Positions 19,790 to 31,929 are shown, counted from the first letter of the stretch. The stretch is 64,000 bases of DNA from Pomphorhynchus laevis (GCA_012934845.2 WNNJ02003021.1:1-64000); one strand, 5' to 3'. Translations and numbers: made by a program. The notes: generated from the sequence alone by a model not told the origin.

Positions 19790-22228
19790 ATTTAATCGTT
19801 CTCGGCGACTTCAACATCCGCTTCGACAGCCCCTCTTCCACCGAGTCCTTCAGGTTCATCAACATTCTATCGACCTATAACTACAGCCCATCTCCACTGC
19901 CCCCACACATATCCTTGGTGGGGCACTCGACATCATCGCTGTACCCAATCATTTTGCAGCCTAAACCTCACTGTCCATCTTCGATCCTGGTCTATACGAT
20001 CACTTTCTCGTCACCCTTGATCTCACTCACAACCACACGCCTCCTCACCGAACTACAATCCTACATCGCCCCTGAAGAAATCTTGACCTCTCCCTTCTTC
20101 GATCTGCCTTACTCAAATCGTTTCTATAATATCCCACAATAACATCTTTCTCCTCACCATCCCGCCTTTCTTTTCGACTCTGAGGTTACATCCATTCTCG
20201 ATCTTCTATTGCCCTTCAAGCCACACCCACACCGTCGCTTGCACCGTGCACCATGGTTTGACATCCAATGCCTACTCTCAAAGCGTAGACTCCGTCATGC
20301 TTTTCGGGTCTATCACCGCTCTCTCAGAAGTGATTTTGCTCGATCATTCCGTCTTTCCGTGATACCTATCTTGCTCATCGCCGGTCTCATCTCAACATAC
20401 TACAAACCAAACGCAACTCCTTCTAGCAGCATAAAAACACCACTTCATTTAAATCTAAGACACCCTGGCATACTTTAAATTCAATCCTTGCTCGTTCCTC
20501 TTCGCCTTGCAACATCAATCCCTATGATTATTCGTAATTTCTCCAGACCAAAGTATCCACGTTGCTCTCTCACACCCCAGTCTCTAACCTATCTCACTCT
20601 GCTCTGCGTGGCCTCATCCTCCCGGAATTCTTTCATCTTCTCCCTGTCTCACCTACCGAAGTCCCATCTGTCCTCATGTATTTGCCTAGCCAAACCTCAC
20701 CTGCCGATCCTATTCATACCCACATACTTAAATCCATATGCTCATCGATATCCCCTTTTCTCACAACCTTGTTTAACTCGTCCATCCACAGTCGTATCTT
20801 CCCTTAACACTAGAAATCCGCAATCGTTCGTCTTCTCCTTAAGAAACAATCGCTCGACCCCTTCCCTTCCTTCTAGCTATCGCCCCATTTCACTACTCCC
20901 TACTCTTTCTAAGCTCTTAGAACGCCTCATCTTAATACAAATTAACGCTTATCTCTCCTCATCCAATCTGTACCCTCCTTTCCAATCTGCTTTCCGATCT
21001 AATCATTCCACAAAAATCGCCGGCATGAATGTTTACAACTACTTACTAATTTCTTGAGACAAGGCTATATATAGTGTTCTCATCTCCCTCGACCTCTCCT
21101 CCGCATTCGACATTGTCGACCACTCTGTCCTCCTTTCTCGCCTTCCTTATGATTACGGCTTTTGTTCTTCCTCCGTAGCATGGTTTGCCTCATATCTATC
21201 CGACCGTTCATTTCGCGTCTGTTCTAATTTATCATCCTCCCCTCCCATTCCTATTTTTTGAGGGGTCCCACAAGGTTCATTGTTAGGTACTCTGAATTTC
21301 TCTCTTCTGTTTAGCGATCTCTCTCCGTTTATCAAACCTTTTTCCTTTAACGTCATGCAATATGCCGATGACATCCTCATCTATTCTTATGCACATACAC
21401 ATGGCATACACGATATCGGTATTTCTGCCTCAAACTCTCTTTCTTCTATCTACAAACGACTCTCCAATTTCCATCTCGTTCTAAACCACGATAAGTTCAA
21501 AATATCGATCATCTCCATAGTTCACAATCTCACTTTCTTAGGCTTCCATTTCGATGATCACCTTTCCCTTAAACACTTCGTCCGTGACAAGGTCCACTCG
21601 TCTAACTTAATTCTACGTGACATCCGCCGTATCCGCCCCCTTATCGACTTCCGTTCTTGTATGTATCTTCTTTCATCGCTTCTTTTCCCTAAAATCGATT
21701 ACTGCCTTAGCCTTTTCGCCAATTCTCTGAAATCCATCATCCTACCCATACAACGAATAATCAACTCAGCCGTTTGAGTGCTCTTTCGTCTTCGTCGCTT
21801 CGACCACACATCCACAAATCTTACTTAACTCTCCTGGCCCACCATCCACATTCATCAAACTCCGCCTTCTCGTAACTTTTCGTCTCATCGCTGTCGTCTC
21901 CCCAACGTTTATCAACCTCCGTTTAATAGGCGACACTCGCCCCACCTTTATATCGCTGCTTCTCCGTCATTTCCACTTACACCATGTTCTCAATTACTCA
22001 AACAACTACGGTATCTGTTCCTTCCTCGTCGCCGCCCCACTCGCTTGGAACAGCTCTTTCTCGACGTCCGCAGCGATCAATCCTTCATTCAAATTCGAAG
22101 GAGCGCTCTCTCCTTTATTACATTCAAATACCTCCTCAATTCCCACCTTCTCTGCACATGATTTCGATTTTTTCGTGGTAATGTAAGCGTGCGCCTGCAC
22201 GCATTTGCCATGTAAAAATATATCTTTT
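19790..22228 (+). mobile_element. LINE-A copy interrupted by hAT: 3' part
   Basis: It resumes at the endonuclease block 'GDFNIRFDSPSSTESFRFI' (19800) and runs through the rest of ORF2 to a 3' tail with hairpin near 22184-22200. RT motif B (GVPQGSL) is near 21268 and motif C (MQYADDILIYS) near 21358. Many small indels split the frame. Together with 11969-12726 it was a near full-length copy before the hAT landed. Confidence 0.88.
20488..21777 (+). pseudogene. LINE-A RT remains in three frames
   Basis: 20488-21057 holds the fingers region ('SYRPISLLPTLSKLLERLIL', 'PPFQSAFRSNHSTKIAGMNV'). Motif A (LISLDLSSAFDIVDH) is near 21080-21125, outside that frame. 21280-21777 holds motif C (MQYADDILIYSYAH) and the downstream blocks 'RRIRPLIDFRSCM' and 'FPKIDYCLSLFA'. 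It is dead by several stops. Confidence 0.65.
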
Positions 22229-22259
22229 TTAGCTCATATTTTTCATATAGCCTGAACAA

Positions 22260-22990
22260 ATTCGTGGATTCTTGCAACATGAAAGTCTTCTCTAGTTGTG
22301 ACAATCCATAAAAACAGCCAGCGACTTCTTATTTAGATTTTCGCTCTATCAATTTGACCGGTGTAATCTCTAAATTACTAAAACGAATTAGTATCAAGGC
22401 TACTTGGGCATTTAAACTTTGACCGCATTATTACAGATCATCAACACGGATTTAGAGACAAGGCTGTTCATGTATATCTTTGCTTACCGCTAGATAATTG
22501 GATGGGATATTGTATTGACGTAGTATTTCTATATTTTTCGAAAGTTTTTGATCGTGTTCTACAAAAAGGTCTTGTGTCACTCTTAGTACACTACGGCGTC
22601 CCTCATGTGATCTGCTCTTGTATTGAAAATTTTCTTTCATTGCATACTTTTAGGTAAGAGTTGGGGTATTTATTTGCAAAACATTGCATGTCGATAGGTA
22701 TCCCTGAGGGTTCTGCACTAGGTCCCATATTATTCATCATGTCCCTTAACGATTTACTTTTACGTATTGAAAACACTCACTCGACATTCACTGATGATCT
22801 TAACATTTGGACTGCTATACGATATATTGATTACTGTAAATATTTACAGGCAGTTTTTGATCGAGTGTATGAATGGTGCCGCTTTACTATATTACATCTT
22901 AATGTTGATAAGTGTTACTTGTGAGGGTGGGTAAAAAATCTAATAATTTCATATATCGGCGATGTTCTTCTCAACGAAGTTTCACATTAT
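22260..22990 (+). mobile_element. LINE-C-like (CR1) RT fragment
   Basis: Degraded CR1-type RT in several frames: 'INLTGVISKLLKR' (22350), QHGFRDKAV (22445), a motif A relic FLYFSKVFDRV (22530), GIPEGSALGPILFI (motif B, 22700), 'FTDDLNIWTAIRY' (motif C relic, 22785), 'LHLNVDKC' (22895), 'YRDLGIIL' (22990). Family text is close to QHGF, DFSKAFD, GVPQGSVLGP, FADD. No tail is seen before minus-strand LINE sequence starts at about 23040. Confidence 0.7.
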
Positions 22991-23295
22991 AGGGATTTAG
23001 GAATTATCCTTCAGGTATTATTGTATTTTTGACAACAAAAAGAGTTTGAACAGCTCGAACATGTTGGTTCACAACAGGGAAAACAGAAGAAAAATTAAAA
23101 ATTAAATAAATAAACGAAATAATGTGCAATTCAGTCATGACGACAACGCATCCTGAAGAACTTTCGAAACCGTATTTTAAAACTCCCCTGATTACTATTT
23201 ACCGTCATAGCAGGTAGACCATTCCAGATAGGTACAATTCTATCATGGATTGTTGATATTCGTTCATTGCAGGCTCGTCTTCTCTTCAGCATATA

Positions 23296-24588
23296 CAGGG
23301 TCTTTCAAGTTCGAGTTTCTTTTTAAAATTGGAATTAAACACATTGTGAAAGAAAAATCATATATTTTTTGTCGATGTATAGTACACGTTCTACAATTTA
23401 AGAATGATAAACGATATCGTGTAAATGCCCACCGCGGGAACGCTTACAGACGTCAATCATTTTGCTAAAATTTTCAATTACATTTCGGCATATTTGTGGT
23501 TCTATCTCCTTAATTTTGCGCCGAATGTTGTCGTTTAGTGCTTCAATTGATTCAGGTTTGCTAGTATAAACCATGTCTTTAAGATGACCCCACAGAAAAT
23601 AATCCAAAGGTTTTAAATCCGGAGATCTTGGGGGCAAATTTGCGTCTGCATTTCGGGAGAGTATTCTTCCCTTGAATTTCGATTCCAATAGCTTTATTGT
23701 TTCATTGGCTGTATGGTATTTCGCACCGTCTTGTTTAAACCACATATCCTCCATATCCATGCCATTAACAATAGGGTAAAAGAAAGTTGTGAGCATTTCC
23801 GATATCGCAGTTTGTTGACGGTAAGCGCATTTCCATATGCGTTCTCGAAGAAAAACGGTCCAATGACTCCACCATACCAAAATGCGCACCAAACAGTTAC
23901 ACGAGAGGAGTGTAGTGGCTTCTCTACATACTGCCGTGGATTTTCCAGTGCCCAAATCCGGCAATTCTGTTTGTTCACATAGCCATTCAAATGAAAATGG
24001 GCTTCATCTGTAAAGATGATTTTTTCAGCAAAATCATGAGGTTGTTGCTGAACAAAATCAGAGAATTGTCGACGTTGCTGATGGTCATTCGGCTTCAACT
24101 CTTGCACCAGATAAATTTTGTAAGGCTTGAGAACTAAGTCCTGACGCAAAATTCTCCATGCGGTGGTTGCAGATAGGCCCAATTGCTGTAAACGTCGTTC
24201 AATCGATAAATTTTTATCTTCCTCGATGCTTTTGCGAACATCAGCGATATTTTTAGCTGAACGCATCGGACGATTGTGCTCTGGTGTACTTCTGCCTTGT
24301 ACCGATCCAGTCGACTCAAATTTTTCGACCAACTTCCTTATTCCTAGCTCCGTAGGACGATTATATCGACCAAAAATGTGGACAATTTTGCGAAATGTTG
24401 TTTTTACTGCTCCACCATTTTCGTAGTGGATTTTTATTATGTTTATACTGTTCTCAAGCGAAATTCAATCCATTTCAGTAAATCGTAAACCTTCTACTTG
24501 ATATCAGGAAAAAAAGTTTTTTTTTGAAACAGTGATAGTTGTCAGAACAATACATTTTTTAAAAGAAACTCGAACTTGAAGGACCCTG
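23296..24588 (-). mobile_element. Mariner-type DNA transposon (DD41D group)
   Basis: Terminal inverted repeats of about 30 bp: left end begins cagggtctttcaagttcgag (23296) and the right end, inverted, begins cagggtccttcaagttcgag (24588). TA flanks both ends (23294-23295, 24589-24590), the expected duplicated target. Length 1293 bp fits one transposase gene. Transposase is on the minus strand. It was inserted into a minus-strand CR1-like LINE. Confidence 0.92.
23398..24450 (-). pseudogene. Mariner transposase, frameshifted
   Basis: Minus strand: N-terminal HTH region ('GGAVKTTFRKIVHIFGRYNR', LVEKFESTGSVQGRST), second HTH 'RRLQQLGLSATTAWRILRQD', linker 'LVQELKPNDHQQRRQFSDF', catalytic Asp 1 in 'IIFTDEAHFHLNGYVNKQN', Asp 2 in 'MWFKQDGAKYHTA', Asp 3 in 'RSPDLKPLDYFLWGHLKD'. 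I count 41 residues between Asp 2 and Asp 3, so DD41D (rosa-like). The end is 'RGGHLHDIVYH'. One frameshift near 23815 separates the two halves and no good initiator Met is seen, so it is probably inactive although the catalytic residues are all kept. Confidence 0.88.
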
Positions 24589-24679
24589 TAGTCTTGACCA
24601 CGTGGGCGATCGTTGGTTCTTAGCTCAAACGTGTCCTTGCCACAGTGGCCTGGGGTGGTCAAGCACCTCCACACGAAAA

Positions 24680-25198
24680 TCAGATCATTAAATTTAATGA
24701 AATTTTCATAGGGGGAACGTCAAGACAGCGCAGGCGTTCCTCGTAAGGTAACGAACGTATGGACTGCACCAAATGTGTGCACCTATGGAGAATGCGTTCG
24801 TAAGCTTCCAGCTCAAGCTGGAACTGAGGGTGAGCAACGACGGACCCATACAGCATGTGTGGGAGGATTGCGCATTGGTAAAGGGTACGCAATCCCACAT
24901 AATCAAGATGACCGAACACCCTGTGTACTAGACCTAGTAGGCGAACGCACTTGCTTATAACATTATCGACATGAGAGCGAGATCCTAAGTCACTAGTTAC
25001 AATCTCACCCAGGTCCGACATTTGCGAGTCTTTCACAATCTGACAGCCATCAATTCGGTAGCTACCACTGAAGGTCGCTTTTCCAATATGTAGGTGGAAG
25101 AATTTCGCAGAATTCACTTTGAGTCCGACAGCATTGCACCATCGAGAAACCATCTCGACATCTTTCTGGAGTATAATTACATCACTGGGAATATTCAA
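24680..25198 (-). pseudogene. CR1-like RT thumb and downstream region (172 codons)
   Basis: It begins after motif C and reads 'LQKDVEMVSRWCNAVGLKVN', 'FSGSYRIDGCQIVKDSQMSD', LGEIVTSDLGSRSHVDNVIS, ILPHMLYGSVV, 'LVQSIRSLPYEERLRCLDV'. The block LNxxK, LGVxxxxxL..H and LPYEERL are the usual CR1 order. It is part of the copy at 23040-25800. Confidence 0.75.
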
Positions 25199-25206
25199 TG
25201 AACGCT

Positions 25207-25770
25207 ATATTTTGAGGTCGTCAGCGTACAGAAGACACTGTGAATTTATGACAGAAGGGATTAGTTGATGTAGACGTTGAAGAGTAGTGGGCTGATTACA
25301 CACCCCTGAGGAACTCCTACAAACATAGGACGCAATTCAGACAAGACACCGCCGATCTTGACTGCGAAGAAACGAGATATTAGGAATGAATGCAGCCATC
25401 TATGGATAGGACCTCTAATACCGTAGTGTCAAAGTTCTGAGAGTAAAATGTCATGTTTCACACAGTCAAAGGCTTTAGACATATCAAAGAAAAGAACATC
25501 GAGTCCAACACCTGATCGCATGGAATCAGCCCAACTGTGTCTGGATGTTGCAAGATTGGTGATCGTAGATCTGTTCTTCCTGAAGCCATGTTGTACATCA
25601 CTGAATATATTGAGACTTTCAAGGTGGAAACGGAGAGCTTTATCAATTAGTTTTTCGAGAACTTTACAAGCCACACAAGTGAGAGTGATAAAGCGGTAAT
25701 TATTCACAGAAGTACGTTCGCCCTTCTTAAACAGTGGAAGAACCAGATACTTCTTCCAGTCATTAGTCAA
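25207..25770 (-). pseudogene. CR1-like RT, fingers and motif A
   Basis: On the minus strand 'KKYLVLPLFKKGER', 'NNYRFITLTCVACKVLEKLI', 'VQHGFRKNRSTITNL' and motif A LFFDMSKAFDCVKHD are in one frame down to 25429. Below that the sequence continues in other frames to 'SGVCNQPTTLQRLHQ'-like text near 25300 and a relic of the motif C region near 25215. Frameshifts near 25430 and 25200 kill it. Confidence 0.7.
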
Positions 25771-25804
25771 ATCATTGATAAATGATTTGAAGACGGAATC
25801 TACC

Positions 25805-26692
25805 CCCTTGGTTGTCGGTCAGTCGAGTTGTAATTCTCTTGAACCCATATCAGCTTCACCAATTCCAAAAATCATAAGTGCCGGTCAAAGTAAGGAAGTT
25901 CTTATTTTCAAATCTACTAAGAATGTTGAAAATTCCAGTCATAGTGATGGAAGCTATTCTAACTCTATATATCCCTCCTCAAGTCTTAACTCTATATATC
26001 CCTCCTCAAGTCTTGCAAATAATCCAATGAATATAGATTTAACTGTAGAGGGTGAGGCTGTAGCCATGGATGTTCCAGTGCATTTACCTGATGTTACTAA
26101 TGATGAATATACATATTGTCAGGTTTTGAATTATGGTCATATGTCTGATAATGGGACTGTCAAAAAGAAGGAACAAGCGTCAACGATAAGTCAACATATA
26201 CAATCCGCAGTGTAACGTGAACGTCTCGAATTGCAAATTGGTAATAATAAAAAACACACCGCTGATCGATGTAGATCTGTTATTCTGGCCAATGTAAGAG
26301 AATCTTTATTTGAGAACGCACAAGTACGTCTTAACGAGGATGTCCAGAGTGTGAGATTTATATTGACGCAGGTACTTGGTTCTTGCAATGTGTATATTGT
26401 CAAACGTGTTAAACTCGTAGCATTATTTCGACTGGGTAAGCGTGATACACTTAGTAATAGGCCGCGTTTACTCAAGGCCGTATTTAGGGAGCAGTCGCAT
26501 GCTGAGTTAATTCTTCGGAATTCATATCGTTTAAAAGGATCCCATGTTAGTCTCTTGAAAGATCTTGAAGCTCTTCAAAGGGAAAAATTGTCTCAAGCTA
26601 AGAAAGAACTCGCATCTCGTGTTGCATTTCGTGAGAGCAATCTATGTGTGCAAAATTTTCAAGTAGTGAGGCGACGCATTCGAATCAGTTAG
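25805..26692 (+). pseudogene. LINE-C ORF1 with RRM-like C-terminal part
   Basis: The reading frame is open from about 25805 except one in-frame TAA (26213-26215). The N-terminal part is low complexity and acidic. The C-terminal part (26231-26692) has 'VRFILTQVLGSC', 'VKLVALFRLGKRDTLSNRPR', 'LLKAVFREQSHAELILRNSY' and 'REKLSQAKKELASR', the usual CR1/L2 ORF1 order (RLG..., RPR..L.V.F......LL..). Expected role is nucleic-acid binding in the RNP. The front end is abutted by another LINE so the true start is not seen. Confidence 0.7.
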
Positions 26693-26759
26693 TCCCCACC
26701 AGATGTATCGCCTCTCGTGAATGTGGAGGGTTTTGGCAAGGTCTTATAGCATATAAGTG
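25805..26759 (+). mobile_element. LINE-C copy, ORF1 part, interrupted by LTR element
   Basis: Plus-strand LINE whose ORF1 lies here and whose ORF2 resumes at 30644 after the LTR element. The join is marked by AAGTG on both sides (26755-26759 and 30639-30643). A perfect 30-bp tandem duplication around 'tctatatatccctcctcaag' is present at 25965-26015. Confidence 0.8.
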
Positions 26760-26848
26760 TATTGTGACCTAATAACTAAACTATGCTTACATGTTTCTAC
26801 TTTTACATATTTCTAGATATTGAATAAAGTCTAGTTTGGTTCATTACA
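26760..26848 (+). repeat. 5' LTR (89 bp)
   Basis: It matches 30550-30638 with about 4-6 differences. It contains 'gaataaag' that could serve as a polyadenylation signal. The start is set by the AAGTG duplication; the first two bases differ between the copies, so the boundary could be 1-2 bp off. Confidence 0.85.
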
Positions 26849-29800
26849 ATTTATTCAATATTGTGATTACTGATGGAGCGATATTTTAAGCCTGAACAGC
26901 TTACCCTACTTCTCAATTCGGACGATGCACAACAACAATGGGAACACTAGCGATATCGTTTCGACGCGTTCATCGCTCGTTTGAAAAACCTACCGACGCT
27001 GATAAGCTTGATATTCTTATGAATCATCCCCCACACGCGCTGTTCGCGCGAGTTCATGCTTGTAAAACTTTCAAAGATGTGATGGACATCCTATCAAAAT
27101 CATTCACGGCAACCCGAAATCCTCTCTTCGACTGATAGAAGCTATATACATCCAATCAAAAGAATGATCAATCAGTCAAGGATTACATGGATAATTTGGA
27201 ATCCCTCGCTCGACGCTGCACATTCAATCCTTTGGGTCTAGAGGAGCACCGGAATGTGATTATTTGTGATGCTTTCATTGCCGGAATTGCGTCTAATTTC
27301 ATTAGACAACGGATTATAGAGTCTAACTGTATCGATCGCAATCAGGCATTTCAAATGGCCCAGACGATCGAACTAGCTCAAATACAAGCTGCGTCGTTTA
27401 ATGCATCTCAGTTACCCGATCAGACGACAACTCAAGACGAAGTTCAAATACATTCGACGATTCACCGACATTCCACGATTCTCTCTCGAGATAAAACTTC
27501 GACGTTTGTTCACAAATCTCAGCGAAAATGCGTTTTCTGCGGTGGACGATAACATCGGCGATCCGATTAACCTGCTCGTGACGCTACATGTTATTACTGC
27601 AACAAACAAGAACATTTCGAGCGCGCTTGTCTTACTAAGCAACGAAATGGCCGAAAATTGACTTCACAGACAATTTCAGTAATCCAGTCGAACAACCGAA
27701 CTGCTTCGCAGACAATCGAACGATAATTACAGGGCTTACTAATTACAGTTAGTATAAAAATAATGACATTAGAGCTCTAATTGACACGGGAAGTTCTTCA
27801 AATTTCATAGACTCTAGATGTGCATCCGATCTCAAATTACGTACGTCCCCGTGTAATGCAAAAATCTCTTTGGCCGATCAGAGATGTCTTCGCGAATCTG
27901 TTGTATCATTCAACTATAACGAAAATACTTATCATTCTACCTTTTTCGTAATGGAGGGATTGTGTTGTCCATTAATACTAGGAAATCCATTCTTGTCCAA
28001 ACATTCGTCCATCACCATAAATTGTGGCAATCCAAGTGGAAATCCACTCGTCATTTGTACACTCAACGCAATGAAGATTGAACCTCCGAAACTCTTCCCT
28101 TCAGATTGAATTTATTAAAAGCCTATAACTACCCCCTACACGTAGACAATCCCCTTGAAATCTCGCATTTAATTAAGCTCGAAATCCAACGTTTGCTAAA
28201 AGAACAAATAATCGAACCTTCAATGTCTCCTTGGCGATCTCAGGTGTTGATTGTTCTCAGAAATAATAATAAATGTCGACTAGTAGTTGATTACTCTCAG
28301 GCTCTAAACCGACTGACAGAACTAGACGCTTATCATCTACCACACATAGATGATCTCATTGATAAAATGGCTACCCAAAACGTATTTTCGCGGATAGATC
28401 TTAAAAACGCATACCATCATGTTGAACTACGAGAAGAAGAGCGACGGTTTACATCATTTGAGGCAAACGGCGGTTTATATCAATTTACAAGAGTACCTTT
28501 CGGACTAACCAATGCCGTTTTAATTTTCCAGCGACTTATTAACCAGATTATCGAAACCGAATCACTAAATGGGACTTACGCCTACTTGGATGACGTTGTT
28601 ATTTGCGGGAAGGACTTAAACGAGTATAACGAAAATCTCGAAAAATTTACTGAAGCATTTAGAAAATACAACATCACATTGAACTATGGGAAATGCCCAT
28701 TTCAGGCAAATACTATCCGTATTTTAGGGTATGAGATTGGCAATAACATCAGACGTCCTGACAGTGAACGAGTTGAGGCATTAAATAATCTAAAAGTTCC
28801 ATTAGAGAAAAAGGAGTTAAAACGCATTCTCGGACTGTTCTCTCATTACGCAAAATGGATTCCACAATTTTCAAAACGAGTAAAACCCTTAATCACCGAA
28901 TAATTCCCTTTGAATATTGACGCCTTGCGTGCCTTCACTGACATTCGAGACTCTATCATTGAATCTATGCTGGCTCATATAGATTTTGATAAACGTTTCA
29001 CTATAAAAACAGATGCATCGGAATATGCAATAGGCGCTGTCCTCTCTCAACAATCTCGACCTGTTGCGTTCTTTTCGAAAACTTTGCCGCCTTCCTCAAT
29101 TCGAATGTCTTCTATCGAAAAGGAAGCATACGCGTTAGTTGAGAGCGTCCAATATTGGCGACACTATGTGGCATCTAATCAATTCGATATAATCACAGCC
29201 TAGCGTTCCGTTTCGCTTATATTCAATAATCTTACCACGGTAAGATTAAAAAAGAAAAAATAATGCGCTGGCGACTCGATCTTTCGGAATTTAACGTCAT
29301 CTACCGACAAGGAAGTTAAAATGAAGCTGCCGACGCCCAGTCGCGCGATGTTGCGTTCGCATGTTCAGCTACCCAGCATACGAATAATCTATCCAAGCTT
29401 CAACGAATTCACCAGACATTATGTCACACTGGAACTACCAGATTATATCATTTTGTACGTTCTCAGATCTTCAGGACTTGAGTTCTGATGTAAGGCAAGT
29501 CGTATCGGAGTGTTACTCATGCAGTGAAATTAAGCCTCAGTTTCACAAACTCAATCAATCAACCCTTATTCGTTCTGAAAGGCCTTTTGAAAGGTTATCG
29601 ATTGATTTTAAAGGACCGTTACCCACTGATTCTCGAAATAGATATATGCTAACGGTCATCGACAAATATAGTCGTTACCCATTCGCGTTTGCATGTAGTG
29701 ATATGACATCGAGTTGCGTTATCAAGTGTTTAAGTCAGATAGTCAGCCTATTCGGGGCCCCTTCGTCTATACATAGTGATACGGGTCTCGCGTTCATGTC

Positions 29801-30549
29801 GAAAGAATTTCAAAACTACATCCAAGGCATAGGAACAGTTTTAACTCACTCTAGTATTTACCACCCACAAGAGAATGGGCAAGTAGAGAGACTAAATGGC
29901 TCACTTTGGCGAACAATACGATTGCGTCTGAAGGATCTATCCAAACCGATCTCAAAATGGGAAGACGCACTACCGGATGCTTTACAATCAATAGGGAGCT
30001 TGCTATGTACTGCTTCAAATTCTCCCTCTCACGAGCGTATGTTCAATTTTAAAAGAAAATCGCCCTCAATGTCAAGCAGAATACCTCACTGGTTGACCAG
30101 CAGTGAACCTGTTTGGGTCGCAACTTTACACCGGGTTCTAAGTACTGCGATTATGTCAAGAAAGCCCATTTGATTAATGCTAACCCTGAATTCGCTATAA
30201 TTAGAACGGGCGACAACCGCGAATGTACCGTCTCCACTCGGGATCTAGCTCGATATCCTCGTCATTTGATGGACAACGACAAAAATAGCGACAAAGATAC
30301 GTTATCTGATAATTATCCGGTAACCGATGCCCGCGAATTTCTAAGAAACGATTTTATGAACTCGGATACACCGCCCGATCATGTGATGGATCACATAGGA
30401 AGCTCTATCGAAATGTCAACACTTAATGATGCCGAGAAGACTACCACAATACATATGAAAAATCAAGATACTGGCGTTGACAACGAGGCTCCGAATCGAC
30501 GTGCAAGACGTTTGCCTTCTCGGTATAAAGACTATACTGTGAGGATGAA

Positions 30550-30638
30550 CGTTGTGACTTAATAACTGAACTATGTTTACATGTTTCTACTTTTACATAT
30601 TTCTAGATATTGAATAAAGCCTAGTTTGGTTCATTACA
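30550..30638 (+). repeat. 3' LTR (89 bp)
   Basis: Second copy of the 89-bp LTR, directly after the last coding segment and followed by the AAGTG target duplication (30639-30643). Confidence 0.85.
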
Positions 30639-30653
30639 AAGTGCCTAGCTGAT

Positions 30654-31160
30654 TTGGGATCTAAAGTGTGTCAGATTGCTAGAGATGATATTACTACTCG
30701 CACTGGTGTGAATAAAAGTCATAGTATATTTTATTGTAATGTTCGGAGCTTGTTACAGAAAGTCGATGAGCTAAAGTTTAGGATCGAGTCTGTTAATCCA
30801 ATTATAGTTGGTATTACAGAATCTTGGCTTAATTGTGATGTATCCGATGCTGAGGTATCCATCCCATGCTATTCTTTCTTCCGTAGTGATCGGATAAGGG
30901 GTAGGGGTTGTGGCGTAGCTCTCTTTATGCGAGACGAAGTTAAGGTGCGTGTTTTGAGTAAGTCGTCTATTGATAGAGTTGAGAGTTTGTGGTGTCAGGT
31001 GAAGTTTGATAACAGCTCACCCATCATACTGGGTCTTGTGTATCGTGCTCCTAAGGCAATATCTAAGAAACTCATTGAAGAGATAGAGTTGTATACGTGA
31101 GGAGATTGTGATACTGTGATAATTGGGGATCTGAATATGCCAGATGTTGAATGAACTTAG
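30654..31160 (+). pseudogene. LINE-C endonuclease N-terminal part
   Basis: APE-type blocks in order: 'FYCNVRSLLQKVDEL', IVGITESWLNCDVSD (catalytic Glu), RGRGCGVALFMRDEV, 'ESLWCQVKFDNSSPIILGLV', 'YRAPK', and after a stop near 31098 'VIIGDLNMPDVE'. Two stops end it. RT is absent. Confidence 0.75.
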
Positions 31161-31204
31161 AATACTGTTCTTCCTACTTGTGGTAAAACAAAACTTTATA
31201 TTGA

Positions 31205-31475
31205 AAGAGCAATTAAAAGCTCTACTCGTGCACTATATATTGTAAAGAACTCATTCCTTAACATTACCACTAATGCCATTAGAAATTTCTTTAATACATT
31301 GTTATTTCAGCATTTAGAGTATGCAATTCAGGCTTCTTTCCAGGTCACCAAACAAGAAAGGAAATATATAGAATCAGTCCTACGGCGAGGTTCTCATTTA
31401 TGTTCAAACGTGAGATTTGATTATGCATATCGATTAGATTTATTATTGAGTACGAGACAATATTTGCTAAGATAA
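31205..31475 (+). pseudogene. LINE-C ORF2 C-terminal remnant
   Basis: The frame reads IKSSTRALYIVKNSFLNIT, then 'FNTLLFQHLEYAIQASFQVT', 'ESVLRRGSHLC' and 'YAYRLDLLLSTR'. This is the CR1 post-RT region (LVRPHLEYA, RRATKL, Y..RL..L). Too short for the ORF track threshold without a start codon. Confidence 0.6.
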
Positions 31476-31929
31476 TATTTGCTAAGAATTCAAATGAATT
31501 CCTTTTCTTTGTTTCTTATATTTTTATCTTTTTATTTTTTCTTTCCAAATTGTGATCTGTCAAAATAGCCTCACGGCCAAGCCTTGTAATATTAAAGACA
31601 GCATAGGAGACATTTGCGAATAAAAATAATCACCTTATTTTCATATTTTTATTTTGAAAGATTTTTTAGTGGGTGCACTAATTTATGAAAATTCGAATAA
31701 TCATTTTTCTAAATAAATCAAATATCGAAAAGTTGATATAAAACGGTATCGTGTGAATTACTACGTATTAATAAATGTTGTATGCTATTCTTCCAGGTTA
31801 TTTTTCGTTATGTACGTTGTCACTCTATCGACCAATTTTATCTTCTAAGAATATTCGAACTAATCGTTCATAAAAATTAATGTTTCTTCTTGTTTTAATA
31901 TAATATTAAATTTATTTAGTAATTATCTC

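Larger units (their letters stand above)
23040..25800 (-). mobile_element. LINE-C-like (CR1) copy, minus strand, interrupted by mariner
   Basis: Minus-strand ORF2 from about 25800 (FINDLTNDWKKYL) through RT to the C-terminus (DRIVPIWNGLPAMTV near 23200, stop near 23145). The mariner at 23296-24588 sits in the C-terminal region at a TA. The 5' side is truncated; a plus-strand LINE ORF1 begins immediately at about 25805. Confidence 0.8.
26760..30638 (+). mobile_element. Ty3/gypsy LTR retrotransposon, CsRn1/Kamikaze-like, broken
   Basis: A fossil LTR element inserted in LINE-C with a 5-bp duplication AAGTG. It has 89-bp LTRs and, in order, gag with a Cys-rich end (about 26870-27660), a retropepsin part (27765-28050, LIDTGSS), reverse transcriptase (28106-28900, YLDD), RNase H (28910-29210), integrase (29420-30050) and a basic C-terminal segment to 30562. 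Gene order protease-RT-RNaseH-integrase identifies Ty3/gypsy. The zinc-finger spacing (CVFCGG.., CYYC.KQEHFERAC) points to the CsRn1 type. The element is broken, with several interruptions. The two LTRs differ at about 4-6 of 89 positions, so it is not recent. Confidence 0.88.
30644..31630 (+). mobile_element. LINE-C copy, ORF2 remains and 3' tail
   Basis: Endonuclease start (30654-31160), then a large internal deletion with only C-terminal ORF2 text left (31205-31475). The 3' tail (31560-31630) has a GGC/GCC mini-hairpin near 31573-31582, 'gacatttgcgaa' and 'aataaaaataat', a different tail from LINE-A and LINE-B but with a similar 'catttgc' box. Confidence 0.7.
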
